Shown: in pieces, positions 1-8,453 of the stretch
Layout of the letters: each line of letters opens with the position of its first letter
Numbering within the stretch: the stretch's first letter is position 1
Assembly: GCF_013283745.1 (NCBI RefSeq)
Contig: NZ_JABSTZ010000002.1
Location: 558,001 to 622,000 of the forward strand
DNA length: 64,000 nt
Direction of reading: 5' to 3'
Source of the DNA: Aeromicrobium stalagmiti
Lineage (GTDB): Bacteria; Actinomycetota; Actinomycetes; Propionibacteriales; Nocardioidaceae
Notes under the pieces: generated by a model
Databases searched by the model: none
Seen by the model: only the letters and a program-made list of their open reading frames with translations
What the model was told of the DNA's origin: nothing
Translations under genes and position numbers: made by a program

Positions 1-339
1 TTCATGGCCGACGAGGAGGTGCAGGCCTATGTCTGCGTCTACCCGTTCGTGCGCTCGTACGAGTGGTACCTCCTGCCGGAGGAGGAGCGTCGGGCGATGC
101 TCAAGGAGCACGGCATGCAGGCGCGCCCCTACCCCGACGTGCGGGCCAACACCGTCGCGTCGTTCGCGCTGGGCGACTACGAGTGGATCCTGGCCTTCGA
201 GGCCGCCGAGCTGCACCGCATCGTCGATCTCATGCGCGACCTGCGGGCCAGCCAGGCGCGCCGCCACGTGCGCGAAGAGGTGCCGTTCTACACCGGCAAG
301 GTGCACACCGTCAGCGAGCTCACCAGCCTCTGGCCCTGA
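1..339 (+). CDS. hemQ: Coproheme decarboxylase HemQ, C-terminal part (5' end outside window)
   Basis: The reading frame is already open at base 1 (a Phe codon precedes the first Met), so this is the last ~112 residues of a longer protein. The motifs [15 protein letters not shown] (which holds the conserved proximal heme histidine), [20 protein letters not shown] and the ending [10 protein letters not shown] are diagnostic of actinobacterial HemQ, a chlorite-dismutase-fold enzyme. It oxidatively decarboxylates coproheme III to heme b, the last step of the coproporphyrin-dependent heme pathway. It converges with msrB on the other strand. The N-terminal half cannot be judged from this window. 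Confidence 0.93.
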   Translation, partial: FMADEEVQAYVCVYPFVRSYEWYLLPEEERRAMLKEHGMQARPYPDVRANTVASFALGDYEWILAFEAAELHRIVDLMRDLRASQARRHVREEVPFYTGKVHTVSELTSLWP

Positions 340-373
340 GGCTGAGCCGGCGAGGGTGCCGAGACTGTCAGGG

Positions 374-802
374 CTACTTCGGGTCGGCCTGCAGCTTGAG
401 GCTGACGCCGTTGATGCAGTAGCGCTGGTCGGTGGGGGTGCCGAAGCCCTCGCCCTCGAAGACGTGCCCGAGGTGCGAGCCGCAGGTGGCGCAGCGCACC
501 TCGGTGCGGACGCCGCCGAACAGCGAGCGGTCCTCGATGTACTCGACCCGGTCCTCGGCCAACGGCTGGTAGAACGCCGGCCAGCCGCAGTGCGCGTCGA
601 ACTTGGTCTCGCTGCGGAACAGCTCGGCACCGCAGGCGCGGCACGCATAGACGCCGACGGTGGGGTCGGTCTCGTAGGACGAGCTGAACGGACGCTCGGT
701 GCCGGCCTTGCGGAGCACCTGGTACTCGGCGGGGCTCAGCTCGGCCTTCCACTGCTCGTCGGTCTTGTCGACGGCGTACGTCTTGTCGCTCTGCTTGCTC
801 AT
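374..802 (-). CDS. msrB: Peptide-methionine (R)-S-oxide reductase MsrB
   Basis: 142 residues, the usual length for a free-standing MsrB. It reduces methionine-R-sulfoxide in oxidised proteins, drawing on thioredoxin. Two CxxC pairs (Cys54/Cys57 in CRAC and Cys104/Cys107 in CATC) form the structural zinc site. The catalytic cysteine is Cys129 in RYCING, and Cys72 in HCGWPAF is a likely resolving cysteine. SHLGHVF is the conserved sulfoxide-binding segment. No signal peptide, so cytosolic. It is convergent with hemQ and lies 51 bases downstream of the stress-type gene on the same strand. Confidence 0.96.
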   Translation of the reverse strand: MSKQSDKTYAVDKTDEQWKAELSPAEYQVLRKAGTERPFSSSYETDPTVGVYACRACGAELFRSETKFDAHCGWPAFYQPLAEDRVEYIEDRSLFGGVRTEVRCATCGSHLGHVFEGEGFGTPTDQRYCINGVSLKLQADPK

Positions 803-853
803 GCCTCAAGCCTACGTCGGCACACCAGCGCCGACCCGCTCAGCGACGACGAC

Positions 854-1342
854 TCAGCGCTGGGCGTCGAACGGGACGTGCTCGAGCAGGTGGACGCTCG
901 GGACGTCTAGCTTGCGCTGGGCGCGTGAGGTCCAGTCGATCTGGAGGAACTCCTTCACCAGGTGCGGCTCGGTGAGGATGATGACCTCGGACGAGGCAGT
1001 CTCCTTGACGAGAGCGAGGAGCGCGTCGATCGGGTCGTCCTCGGTGAGGGTCGCCGAGACCTGCTGGCCCCGGGCGGTCAGCAGCGCGGCGCTGGCCTCG
1101 AGCTCGGACTGTCCGGCGCGCACGACCTCGTCCTGCACCTCGTCGAGGAGGGCCGGCTCGGTCATCGGGACGACCTGACCACCCAGGGCGCCCATCGACG
1201 ACGCGAGGACAGCCGAGTCGCTCTCGACCGGCAGTAGCAGGTGGTAGCGGACGGTGTCGTCGAGTCCCTCGTGAAGGGCGACGATCTGGTCGGCGTCGAG
1301 ATCCTTGAGCTCGCGCTCGATGAGCAGTGCCACGTCAAACAT
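854..1342 (-). CDS. Universal-stress-protein-like cytosolic protein
   Basis: 162 residues that open with MFDVALLIERELKDLDADQ. No catalytic motif is visible. The pattern of short hydrophobic strands (RYHLLLPVE, SSEVIILTEPH, PSVHLLEHVPF) alternating with helices suggests a nucleotide-binding or UspA-like alpha/beta fold, but the family's G-2x-G-9x-G loop is not clear. An AAGGGA-type ribosome site lies just upstream of the ATG. It may share a transcript with msrB. Role unknown; the stress-protein label is inference. Confidence 0.6.
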   Translation of the reverse strand: MFDVALLIERELKDLDADQIVALHEGLDDTVRYHLLLPVESDSAVLASSMGALGGQVVPMTEPALLDEVQDEVVRAGQSELEASAALLTARGQQVSATLTEDDPIDALLALVKETASSEVIILTEPHLVKEFLQIDWTSRAQRKLDVPSVHLLEHVPFDAQR

Positions 1343-1369
1343 GTGCGGTGTCCCTTCGTTGGTTCAAGC

Positions 1370-2020
1370 CTACGTGCGGTCGCGCACCCATCGGGTCAGC
1401 AGCACCCCGTCGACGTCGAGCGCGTGTCCGAGCGTCATGGGGCGGTCGACCGCGGTGGGGCTGTGGGCGATGCGGGGTGCCTCGCCGGCGGCGAGGACGG
1501 GGGCGACGGTCAGGCAGATCTCGTCGACGAGGTCGAGGGCGACCAGGTCGCCGTGCAGGGACGGACCGCCCTCGCAGAGCACTCGGGTCAGGCCGCGGGC
1601 GGCGAGCTGCTCGAGCACCTGCGTCCAGTCGATGGAGCCGGTGCCGGCCGCGATGACGTCGACGACGTCGCGCAGACGCGCGAGGGCTTCAGCAGGGGCG
1701 TCGGCCGTCGTGATGACGATCTGGCCCGGCACGAGCAGGGCGTCTGGAACGTCGAGCCTGCGGCTGACGATGGCGATCGGGACGCTCGACGGCCCGTAGC
1801 CCTCGTCGCGAGCGGTGCCCGCACCCACGACGACGACGTCGGCCAGCGAGCGCAGGATCGAGAAGACGTGTGTGTCGATGTCGCCGCCGAGCGATCCGGA
1901 GCGGCCGTCGGACGCGTGCGCCGCGCCGTCGAGCGTCGCGACGAAGTTGCTGCGCACCCACGGACGGTCCGAGGCCGGGTACGCGTAGAGGCGCTCGATC
2001 TCCGCGTCGTCGGGCTGCAT
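1370..2020 (-). CDS. RibD C-terminal-domain pyrimidine/dihydrofolate reductase-like protein
   Basis: 216 residues consisting only of the reductase half of RibD. The motifs NFVATLDGAA near residue 25 (compare NMVMSLDG in RibD/DHFR-like enzymes), DVVVVGAGTAR near residue 60 and the NADPH-binding VLCEGGPSLHGDL near residue 148 are visible. Family members reduce the ribosyl-aminopyrimidine intermediate of riboflavin synthesis or related pteridines with NADPH. No deaminase domain and no rib genes lie nearby, so the true substrate is open. It is divergent from the PPK2 gene, with only 54 bases between the starts, so the two promoters must overlap. Confidence 0.85.
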   Translation of the reverse strand: MQPDDAEIERLYAYPASDRPWVRSNFVATLDGAAHASDGRSGSLGGDIDTHVFSILRSLADVVVVGAGTARDEGYGPSSVPIAIVSRRLDVPDALLVPGQIVITTADAPAEALARLRDVVDVIAAGTGSIDWTQVLEQLAARGLTRVLCEGGPSLHGDLVALDLVDEICLTVAPVLAAGEAPRIAHSPTAVDRPMTLGHALDVDGVLLTRWVRDRT

Positions 2021-2074
2021 GCCTGAACCCTACGGAACCACGAACCGCTTCGCGTGGTCGGGCATACTGCCGAC

Positions 2075-2914
2075 ATGGCTCAGGCACTTGGCTCCCAGCT
2101 GTCCGTCTCCGGCGCGATCGACCTGTCGTCGTTCGACTCCCGCGCCACCCCAGGCTTCGAGCGGACCAAGGAGGACGCGGCAGACGCACTCGTAAAGATC
2201 GGCGCCGAGATGAGCGACCTGCAGGAGCAGCTGTTCGCGGCGGGACGGTCGGAGTCGACCCGGGACCGGGTGCTCCTCGTGCTCCAGGGCATGGACACGT
2301 CGGGCAAGGGCGGCATCATCCGCCACGTCGCCGGCCTCGTCGACCCGCAGGGTCTGGCGGTCACCTCGTTCAAGAAGCCCACGGCCGAAGAGCTCGAGCA
2401 CGACTTCCTGTGGCGGGTCGAGAAGGCCCTTCCCGACGTCGGCATGATCGGCGTCTTCGACCGCTCGCACTACGAGGACGTGCTCATCGGCCGGGTGCGG
2501 TCGCTCGCGACCCCCGACGAGATCGAGCGCCGCTACGACGCCATCAACGCCTTCGAGCAGTCGTTCGCCGACTCCGGAGGCGTCATCGTCAAGTGCTTCC
2601 TGCACATCACCAAGGAAGACCAGAGGGACCGGCTCGCCGCGCGACTGGACGATCCGACCAAGCGCTGGAAGTTCAACCCCGGCGACCTCGACGAGCGGGA
2701 GGTCTGGGACGACTACCAGGCCGCCTACGCGATCGCGATCGAACGGTGCTCCACCGACGCTGCGCCCTGGCACCTCGTGCCGAGCGGCCGCAAGTGGTAT
2801 CGCAACTGGGCCGTCGCGACCCTGCTGCTCGAGCAGCTGCGCGAGCTCGACCTGGGCTGGCCGCCCGCTGACTTCGACGTCGAGGCCCAGAGGGCCCGGC
2901 TCGCGGCGATGTAG
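2075..2914 (+). CDS. Polyphosphate kinase 2 family protein (PPK2)
   Basis: 279 residues from the ATG at 2075; an upstream in-frame GTG at 2054 would add seven unlikely residues. The P-loop GMDTSGKGG (residues ~84-92), the lid/Walker-B region DRSHYEDVLIGRV and the conserved KFNPGDLDER identify PPK2, which transfers phosphate between polyphosphate and nucleotides. The length and single domain suggest the short class that regenerates NDP/NTP from polyphosphate. The exact nucleotide preference cannot be read from the sequence. It is cytosolic, and its stop codon nearly abuts that of the convergent AbrB gene. Confidence 0.92.
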   Translation: MAQALGSQLSVSGAIDLSSFDSRATPGFERTKEDAADALVKIGAEMSDLQEQLFAAGRSESTRDRVLLVLQGMDTSGKGGIIRHVAGLVDPQGLAVTSFKKPTAEELEHDFLWRVEKALPDVGMIGVFDRSHYEDVLIGRVRSLATPDEIERRYDAINAFEQSFADSGGVIVKCFLHITKEDQRDRLAARLDDPTKRWKFNPGDLDEREVWDDYQAAYAIAIERCSTDAAPWHLVPSGRKWYRNWAVATLLLEQLRELDLGWPPADFDVEAQRARLAAM

Positions 2915-2915
2915 G

Positions 2916-3974
2916 TCAGCGTCCGCGGCTGGTGAGCCACCGCCCGAGCAGCGGCGCCGCGAGCAGCACCAGCAGGAGTCGGATGAGCTGGACGGCCGTC
3001 ACGAACGTGACGTTGCCGCCGGTGTCGGCCGACGTCGCCAGGACGGCGTAGAGACCGCCGGGAGTCGTGGCGAGGTAGGCGTCGAGCTCGGAGACCCCGG
3101 TGAGCTCGGCCAGCAGCAGCCCGAAGGCGGCGCAGATGCCGATGATGAGCGCGATGACCAGCAGCGCCGTGGGCAGCATGCGGCCGATGGCCTTGAGGCT
3201 CTCGAGCGTGAAGCGGAGGCCCACCTGCAGGCCGATCAGCAGGAACCCGAGGCCCTGGATCCACACCGGGACCTTCACGTCGTCGAAGACGGGCAGCGTC
3301 GCGAGCGCCACGGAGGCCAGCAGCGCGCCGAGCACCGCGGGTGACGGCAGCCGGAGCAGCCGCCCGAGACCGATGCCGAGGCCGACGGCGAGCGCGGCGT
3401 ACGCGACGCCGGTCCACGTCGTGACGGGGGCGGTGACACCGGCCGCGTCGCCGGTCTCGGCGTCGAAGATCCACGACACGGCCGCCGGCATCGCGAGCAG
3501 GATGACCAGCACCCGGAGGTACTGGATCACGGTCACGACACGGTCGTCGGCACCGAGGTCGTTGGCGACCGCGGCCATCCCGGAGGCGCCGCCGGCGACG
3601 GACGCGAACGAGGCCGTGACGGGCGTGACGCCGCGGTGCAGCCTGAGCAGCTGCCCGGCGACGACGCTGAGGACCAGCGTGACGACGGAGATGACGAGCA
3701 CGGCGGGCCAGTCGCCACCGAGATCGGCGAGGGTGTCGAAGTCGACCGACGCGCCCACCGTGACGCCGATGATGCCCTGGCCGATCGTGAACGTCCACGA
3801 CGGGACGCTCACGCTGCGGCTCGAGCCGAGCGCGAACGCGAGGCCGCCCAGCAGGCCGCCGAACAGCACCGGCGAGGGAAGGCCCAGCGCACCCAGGAGG
3901 GCCGAGACGCCGGCGACGAGGGCGCCGAGCAGCACCCACGAGACCGCGGACTCGCGGCTCGGTCGTGGACTCAC
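2916..3974 (-). CDS. AbrB-family membrane transporter
   Basis: 352 residues with about ten hydrophobic segments arranged as two repeats. Each repeat carries a glycine-rich turn: LGALGLPSPVLFGGLLGGL near residue 27 and LLRLPSPAVLGALLASV near residue 206. The segment FASVAGGASGMAAVANDLGADDRVVTVIQ near residue 145 is typical of the AbrB membrane duplication family, once annotated as ammonia monooxygenase and named for E. coli AbrB. It probably exports or takes up a small organic solute; the substrate is unknown. It is on the same strand as the phosphoesterase gene, 15 bases downstream of it, and may be its operon partner. Confidence 0.85.
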   Translation of the reverse strand: MSPRPSRESAVSWVLLGALVAGVSALLGALGLPSPVLFGGLLGGLAFALGSSRSVSVPSWTFTIGQGIIGVTVGASVDFDTLADLGGDWPAVLVISVVTLVLSVVAGQLLRLHRGVTPVTASFASVAGGASGMAAVANDLGADDRVVTVIQYLRVLVILLAMPAAVSWIFDAETGDAAGVTAPVTTWTGVAYAALAVGLGIGLGRLLRLPSPAVLGALLASVALATLPVFDDVKVPVWIQGLGFLLIGLQVGLRFTLESLKAIGRMLPTALLVIALIIGICAAFGLLLAELTGVSELDAYLATTPGGLYAVLATSADTGGNVTFVTAVQLIRLLLVLLAAPLLGRWLTSRGR

Positions 3975-3989
3975 CCGTCCAACGTATGA

Positions 3990-5465
3990 CTACGGGACGA
4001 GCGAGCTCATCGCGAGGTCGAACGTCATGTCGGGCGAGGCCCGGTAGTTGCTGTGCACCTCGGCGGCGATCACGTTGGTGCCGTCGTGCAGCAGGCCGTC
4101 CGGGACGGTGAACGTGACAGGTCGCTCGACCGCGTCCTGGTGGCTCCTGGCCTTCGTGGCGTAGGTGCCGGCCGTGATCGTGCCGTCGGGCATGTTCGCC
4201 CGTCCCACCTCGGTGCCGTTGACGTAGACCACGACACCGTCATCAGCCTGGACCGTGAGACGTGGCCCGCGCAGCGCACTGGCGTCGTCGAGGTCGACGT
4301 AGCGACGCAGCTGGGCCGTCAGGGGGCGTTGCTCGTCGGTGACCTCGCCGGCGAGGTCGGTGGTCGGCCGGTAGCCGCCGAAGCCGAGCGAGGCCTGACC
4401 CTTCCGCCACGCTCCTGCGTCGAACCCGGGGGCCGTCCAGTCGTCCGGGGGCTCACCCTCGGCGAATCGGTAGCGCCACTGCGCGCCCGTCGGCACCACG
4501 ACGTCGAGCAGGTCGTCGTCGGGCGAGCTCATGGCGTAGTCGAGCGTGAACGCGCTGTCGGCGTCGGTCTCGAAACGATCGAGGGTGGGGGAGTAGGTGC
4601 GCGCGACGATCGTGTCGGCCGCCGGGTCGAAGGTGTAGTAGCGCAGCCAGCCGTCGCCGCCGTGGGGTCGTCCCTGGTAGTTGCTGAGCACCTGGTGAAC
4701 GGGCTGCCCGCAGGCGTTGGGGTCGGTGCGGCGTCCCTCGCCCTGCGTGGGGTCGGTGCGGCTGGTCCAGTGCCCGCTCACGACCATGAAGATGTTGCAG
4801 TTGCCGACCACGAGCTTGTCCCACACCTGTGGGGCGGTGTTGAGGTGCGGGTCGGACCGCGTCGTGAAGTCGGACCGGACGCTGTCGGTGTTGACGAACC
4901 CGTGGGTCGCCAGGATGACCCGGCGGTCGGGGTGCGCGTCGAGGACGCCCTGGGCCCACGCCAGCGTCGCGTCCGGCGACTCGTACTCGAGGTTGAGCAT
5001 CATGAAGTCGAGCCCGCCGGCGCTGAAGAGGCTGTAGCTGTCCTGGTTGCCGCGGTCGGCGAAGTGCCCGCCGTACGTCGCGGAGCGCGGGGTCCAGCCG
5101 GCGTCCTCGTAGCGGCTCGGCGGGAAGTAGCGGTCGAACATCGCCGCCTCGCCGGTCGTGACGTCCATGTCGTGGTTGCCGGTCAGGACGCTGTTGGGCA
5201 CACCGGCGTCGTCGAGCACCTTCATGGCGCCGCTCACGCGCTTCCACATGAGCTCGTTGGGGTGCGACTCGACGAGGTCGCCGACCTGCACGGCGAAGGC
5301 CGTGTCGAGGGTGCTGCGGGTGTCTCGGATCCACCGGGTCTGCCGCGACATCGTGGCGGCCAGCTCGTCGTCGACGGTGTAGCTCTGGGTGTCGGGGATG
5401 ACGACGACCGTGAACGACTCGTCGGCAGGGGTCGCCTCGGTCCCGGCGGCGCACCCGGCCACCAC
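3990..5465 (-). CDS. Secreted metallophosphoesterase, probable lipoprotein
   Basis: The start given is the first standard start codon (GTG), making 491 residues. Calcineurin-like metal motifs are in order: VVIPDTQ, VQVGDLVE, TGNHDMD, ATHG and SGHW. The C-terminal ~150 residues form a beta-rich accessory region with LTVQADDGVVVYVNGTEV, as in extracellular phosphoesterases and nucleases. Just upstream, in frame, lies SRHLRLPLLGLALSAAAVVAGC, a textbook lipoprotein signal with lipobox VAGC. No ATG, GTG or TTG precedes it before a stop at 5529-5531. An ATC at 5519 preceded by AGGA is the best-placed initiator. Probably anchored outside the membrane. Confidence 0.85.
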   Translation of the reverse strand: MVAGCAAGTEATPADESFTVVVIPDTQSYTVDDELAATMSRQTRWIRDTRSTLDTAFAVQVGDLVESHPNELMWKRVSGAMKVLDDAGVPNSVLTGNHDMDVTTGEAAMFDRYFPPSRYEDAGWTPRSATYGGHFADRGNQDSYSLFSAGGLDFMMLNLEYESPDATLAWAQGVLDAHPDRRVILATHGFVNTDSVRSDFTTRSDPHLNTAPQVWDKLVVGNCNIFMVVSGHWTSRTDPTQGEGRRTDPNACGQPVHQVLSNYQGRPHGGDGWLRYYTFDPAADTIVARTYSPTLDRFETDADSAFTLDYAMSSPDDDLLDVVVPTGAQWRYRFAEGEPPDDWTAPGFDAGAWRKGQASLGFGGYRPTTDLAGEVTDEQRPLTAQLRRYVDLDDASALRGPRLTVQADDGVVVYVNGTEVGRANMPDGTITAGTYATKARSHQDAVERPVTFTVPDGLLHDGTNVIAAEVHSNYRASPDMTFDLAMSSLVP

Positions 5466-5542
5466 GGCGGCCGCGGACAGGGCGAGGCCGAGGAGCGGGA
5501 GTCGCAGGTGGCGGGAGATGAGCAGATCCTACGGGCGAGTGT

Positions 5543-5578
5543 CCCGGGGTGGTCGAGTGATCACCCGACCACCCCGGG
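5543..5578 (-). terminator. Long perfect-palindrome hairpin after the CbiX gene
   Basis: Positions 5543-5560 pair with 5561-5578: an 18-bp arm with a single G-U (minus-strand RNA) position and essentially no loop. It starts about 10 bases after the stop of the CbiX-family gene and lies before the phosphoesterase start. There is no T-run, so it may end the sulfur operon with Rho or act as an RNA-stability hairpin. Confidence 0.6.
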
Positions 5579-5587
5579 GCAGGTGGC

Positions 5588-6346
5588 TCAGGCGAACAGT
5601 GCCTCGAGCGGCACGAGGTCGACTGCGCCCACGGCGTAGCGGGCGAGGACGACCCGGGCAACCTCGACGTCGACGCCCAGTGGCTCGGCGACCGCGACGG
5701 CGCCGGCCTCGTAGGCCAGCTCGGCCACCCGGTCGGGCAGGACGCCCGGCGCGAGGAACAGCTGGCCCACCGCGATGTGACGGCGACCGTCGGCTCGGTG
5801 CTGACGGACGGCCTCGCCCGCGGCCGGCGGCACGCTCGAGGCGAACGCCGCGATCGTCGGGAGCTTGTGGTGGGCACCCCACGCGCGGGCCGCTCGCGAG
5901 ATCGCTGCGTTGGCGAGCGGGTCGGACGATCCGGCTCCGGCCAGGACCAGTGCGTCGAGCTCACGCACGCGGTTCTTGGACAGTGCCTCGCGCAGTCGCT
6001 TGTCGAGCACGTGGAAGAAGGCCGACTCGATGCCGAGCACCTTGGTGGCGTGCACCTTGATGCCGACGTGCCGCTCGAGAGCGGCCGCGACGACGTTCGG
6101 CACGTCCACCGTGGCGTGGAACGCCTCGCTGAGCAGCAGCGGGACGACGACGATCTCCTGGTGACCTTCGGCGACGAGCTGGTCGACGGCCTCGTCGAAC
6201 GACGGTCCGACGTGGTCGAGGAACGCGGCCTCCACCCGGAGGTCGGGGCGCATGCACGCGACCATCTCCGTGAGGGCTGTGATGGTCTGGGCAGAACGCG
6301 GATCGGTGCTGCCGTGCGCAAGAGCAATGAGTGCTGGTGCGGTCAT
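5588..6346 (-). CDS. Sirohydrochlorin ferrochelatase-like protein (CbiX/SirB family)
   Basis: 252 residues with two CbiX half-domains. The N-terminal active-site histidine is in LIALAHGSTD (His11), and a second conserved histidine is in LLLSEAFHATVDVP. The C-terminal repeat around HIAVGQLFLAPGVLPDR resembles the first half but lacks its histidine motif. Family members insert Fe2+ (or Co2+) into sirohydrochlorin. Lying at the end of the sulfite reductase operon, it most likely makes siroheme for that enzyme. A strong AAGGAGG site precedes the ATG. Confidence 0.9.
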   Translation of the reverse strand: MTAPALIALAHGSTDPRSAQTITALTEMVACMRPDLRVEAAFLDHVGPSFDEAVDQLVAEGHQEIVVVPLLLSEAFHATVDVPNVVAAALERHVGIKVHATKVLGIESAFFHVLDKRLREALSKNRVRELDALVLAGAGSSDPLANAAISRAARAWGAHHKLPTIAAFASSVPPAAGEAVRQHRADGRRHIAVGQLFLAPGVLPDRVAELAYEAGAVAVAEPLGVDVEVARVVLARYAVGAVDLVPLEALFA

Positions 6347-6395
6347 GATGCTTGCCTCCTTCCTGGGGGTGGTGCGATGGGTCGTGCTGGGGTGG

Positions 6396-6557
6396 TCAGT
6401 GGGTGGTGAGGTCGCCGGGTGCGAGCTGGCCGACGAAGCCGAGCCGGAACGCCCTCAGGCAGGAGCGGCACTCCCACTCGCCGTGCTTCTCGCCGTGCGG
6501 ACGCAGGTCCTCGTCGGCGCAGTAGGGGCAGTGGAACGGGACGGCGCGCCCCGTCAT
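6396..6557 (-). CDS. Small zinc-ribbon protein of the sulfite-reductase operon
   Basis: 53 residues. Two CxxC pairs, FHCPYCADEDLRPH near the N-terminus and WECRSCLRAFRL in the middle, form a zinc ribbon. Similar small proteins sit beside sulfite reductase in many actinomycetes; their function is not established. A role in cofactor insertion or electron transfer is inference. Its ATG overlaps the stop of the preceding 30-codon frame as ATGA, which fixes this start over longer in-frame options. 49 bases separate it from the CbiX gene. Confidence 0.85.
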   Translation of the reverse strand: MTGRAVPFHCPYCADEDLRPHGEKHGEWECRSCLRAFRLGFVGQLAPGDLTTH

Positions 6558-6646
6558 GACGTCACTCTCCCTCGTCGTGGCCGGGGCGAACCCGGCCGAG
6601 GGCCGTGCGCACCACGCAAGTCGGTCGTGGTCTGCGGCTCCTTCAT
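6554..6646 (-). CDS. Unrecognised 30-residue coupled small ORF
   Basis: The frame runs from an ATG whose last base belongs to the sulfite reductase stop codon to a TGA that overlaps the zinc-ribbon ATG. It encodes MKEPQTTTDLRGAHGPRPGS and ends PRPRRGRVTS, rich in Pro, Arg and Gly, with no membrane segment. The exact four-base overlaps at both ends suggest it is translated, if only to carry ribosomes from one gene to the next. It occupies the place where other actinomycetes often have the PAPS/APS reductase gene cysH, but does not resemble CysH. Real product uncertain. Confidence 0.45.
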   Translation of the reverse strand: MKEPQTTTDLRGAHGPRPGSPRPRRGRVTS

Positions 6647-8331
6647 CAGCGCAGCACCTCCTCGTCGGCACGGGCGACCCAGCGGGCGAACGACTCGTCG
6701 TCGTCACGCTGCTCGAGATAGGTCCGCGAGAGCTTCTCGACGTAGCCGGGCAGCTCGCCGGCGGCGACCTTGTGGGCGCGCAGCTTGCGTCCGAAGCCGG
6801 CCTCGAGGCCCAGGGCGCCACCGAGGTGGACCTGGAAGCCCTCGACGGTGTTGCCGTCGGCGTCGTTGACGAGCATGCCCTTGAGGCCGATGTCGGCGGT
6901 CTGGATGCGGGCGCACGAGTTGGGGCAGCCGTTGACGTTGACCGTGATCGGCGTGTCCAGCTCGGGGACGCGCTGCTCGAGCTCGTCGATGAGGGTGCGC
7001 GCGGTGTCCTTGGTGTTGACGATCGCGAGCTTGCAGTACTCGATGCCGGTGCACGCCATGGTGTTGCGACGCCACTGCGACGGGCGGGCGTACAGGCCGA
7101 GCTCGGCGAGGGCCTCGACGAGCGACTCGACCCGGTCCTCCTCGATGTCGAGGACGACGAGCTTCTGCATCGGCGTCAGGCGGATGCGCGTGCCGCCGTG
7201 CGCCTCGACGACGTCGGCCAGGTTGTTGAGCAGCGTGCCGGAGATGCGGCCGACGGTGGCGGCGGCGCCGACGTAGAAACGTCCGTCGGTCTGCGGGTGG
7301 ATGCCGACGTGGTCGAGCGGCGTCTCGGGCATCTCGGGAGCCTCGAGGTCGGGCAGGGTGCGCTCGAGGTACTCGTTCTCCAGGACCTCGCGGAACTTCT
7401 CGATGCCCCAGTCGTCGACGAGGAACTTCAGGCGTGCCCGGGTGCGCAGGCGGCGGTAGCCGTAGTCGCGGAAGACGCTGACGACGCCCTCCCACACCGC
7501 GGGCACGTCGTCGAGGCCGACCCACACGCCGACGCGCTGCGCGAGCCTGGGGTTGGTCGACAGGCCGCCGCCGACCCACAGGTCGAAGCCGGGGCCGTGC
7601 TCGGGGTGCCCCGCACCGATGAACGCGATGTCGTTGATCTGCGGCACGACGTCGTGGCCGGGGTGGCCGCTGATGGCGGACTTGAACTTGCGAGGCAGGT
7701 TCGAGAAGTTGCGGTCGCCGATGTAGCGGCTCTCGATCGCGTCGATCGCGGACGTGCCGTCGATGATCTCGTCGGCGGAGATGCCGGCGACGGGGGAGCC
7801 CAGGATGACGCGGGGGCAGTCGCCGCAGGCCTCCTGGGTCGAGAGGCCGACGCTCTCGAGGCGCTCCCAGATCGTCGGGACGTCGCGGACGTCGATCCAG
7901 TGGTACTGGATGTTCTCGCGGTCGGTGATGTCGGCGGAGTCGCGGGCGAAGTCGACCGAGATGCCGGCGACGGTGCGCAGCTGCTCGAGGTTGAGCTGCC
8001 CGCCGTCGACGCGCACGCGCATCATGAAGTGCTCGGCGTCGAGCTCCTCGGGCTCGAGCGTCGCGGTCTTGCCGCCGTCGATGCCCTCCTTGCGCTGGGT
8101 GTAGAGGCCCCACCAGCGGAAGCGGCCGCGCAGGTCGCCGCCGTCGATCGAGGCGAAGCCGCGGTGCGCATAGATGTTCTCGATGCGGGCGCGGACGTTG
8201 AGCGGGTTGTCGTCCTTCTTGGACTGCTCGTTGGCGTTCAGCGGCTCGCGGTAGCCCAACGCCCACTGGCCCTCGCCGCGCTTGGGGCGCGGACGACGGG
8301 CGGGTGTGTCGGTACCGGGTGCTGATGCCAT
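6646..8331 (-). CDS. sir: Ferredoxin-type assimilatory sulfite reductase
   Basis: 561 residues, the normal length for the single-subunit NirA/SirA type. It reduces sulfite to sulfide by six electrons from ferredoxin, using siroheme coupled to a 4Fe-4S cluster. The cluster ligands are in CTGIEYCK near residue 425 and NGCPNSCARIQ near residue 465. Two ferrodoxin-like half-domains flank them, the first containing ENIQYHWIDVRDVP and ACGDCPRVILG, the second HPQTDGRFYVG. It heads the operon with the zinc-ribbon and chelatase genes. The upstream cysteine-terminated leader peptide suggests attenuation by cysteine supply. A nitrite reductase role is less likely in this setting. Confidence 0.94.
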   Translation of the reverse strand: MASAPGTDTPARRPRPKRGEGQWALGYREPLNANEQSKKDDNPLNVRARIENIYAHRGFASIDGGDLRGRFRWWGLYTQRKEGIDGGKTATLEPEELDAEHFMMRVRVDGGQLNLEQLRTVAGISVDFARDSADITDRENIQYHWIDVRDVPTIWERLESVGLSTQEACGDCPRVILGSPVAGISADEIIDGTSAIDAIESRYIGDRNFSNLPRKFKSAISGHPGHDVVPQINDIAFIGAGHPEHGPGFDLWVGGGLSTNPRLAQRVGVWVGLDDVPAVWEGVVSVFRDYGYRRLRTRARLKFLVDDWGIEKFREVLENEYLERTLPDLEAPEMPETPLDHVGIHPQTDGRFYVGAAATVGRISGTLLNNLADVVEAHGGTRIRLTPMQKLVVLDIEEDRVESLVEALAELGLYARPSQWRRNTMACTGIEYCKLAIVNTKDTARTLIDELEQRVPELDTPITVNVNGCPNSCARIQTADIGLKGMLVNDADGNTVEGFQVHLGGALGLEAGFGRKLRAHKVAAGELPGYVEKLSRTYLEQRDDDESFARWVARADEEVLR

Positions 8332-8453
8332 GAACGTCCCTTGGAGACAGGGCGCACGGCGATCAGGACAGGTTCGTCACGGGAAGGTCGCCGCGCGCCT
8401 GGATTGATTCGACGGTGTGGTGCTTCGAGATCAGTGCAGAGGTCGCGCGTTGA

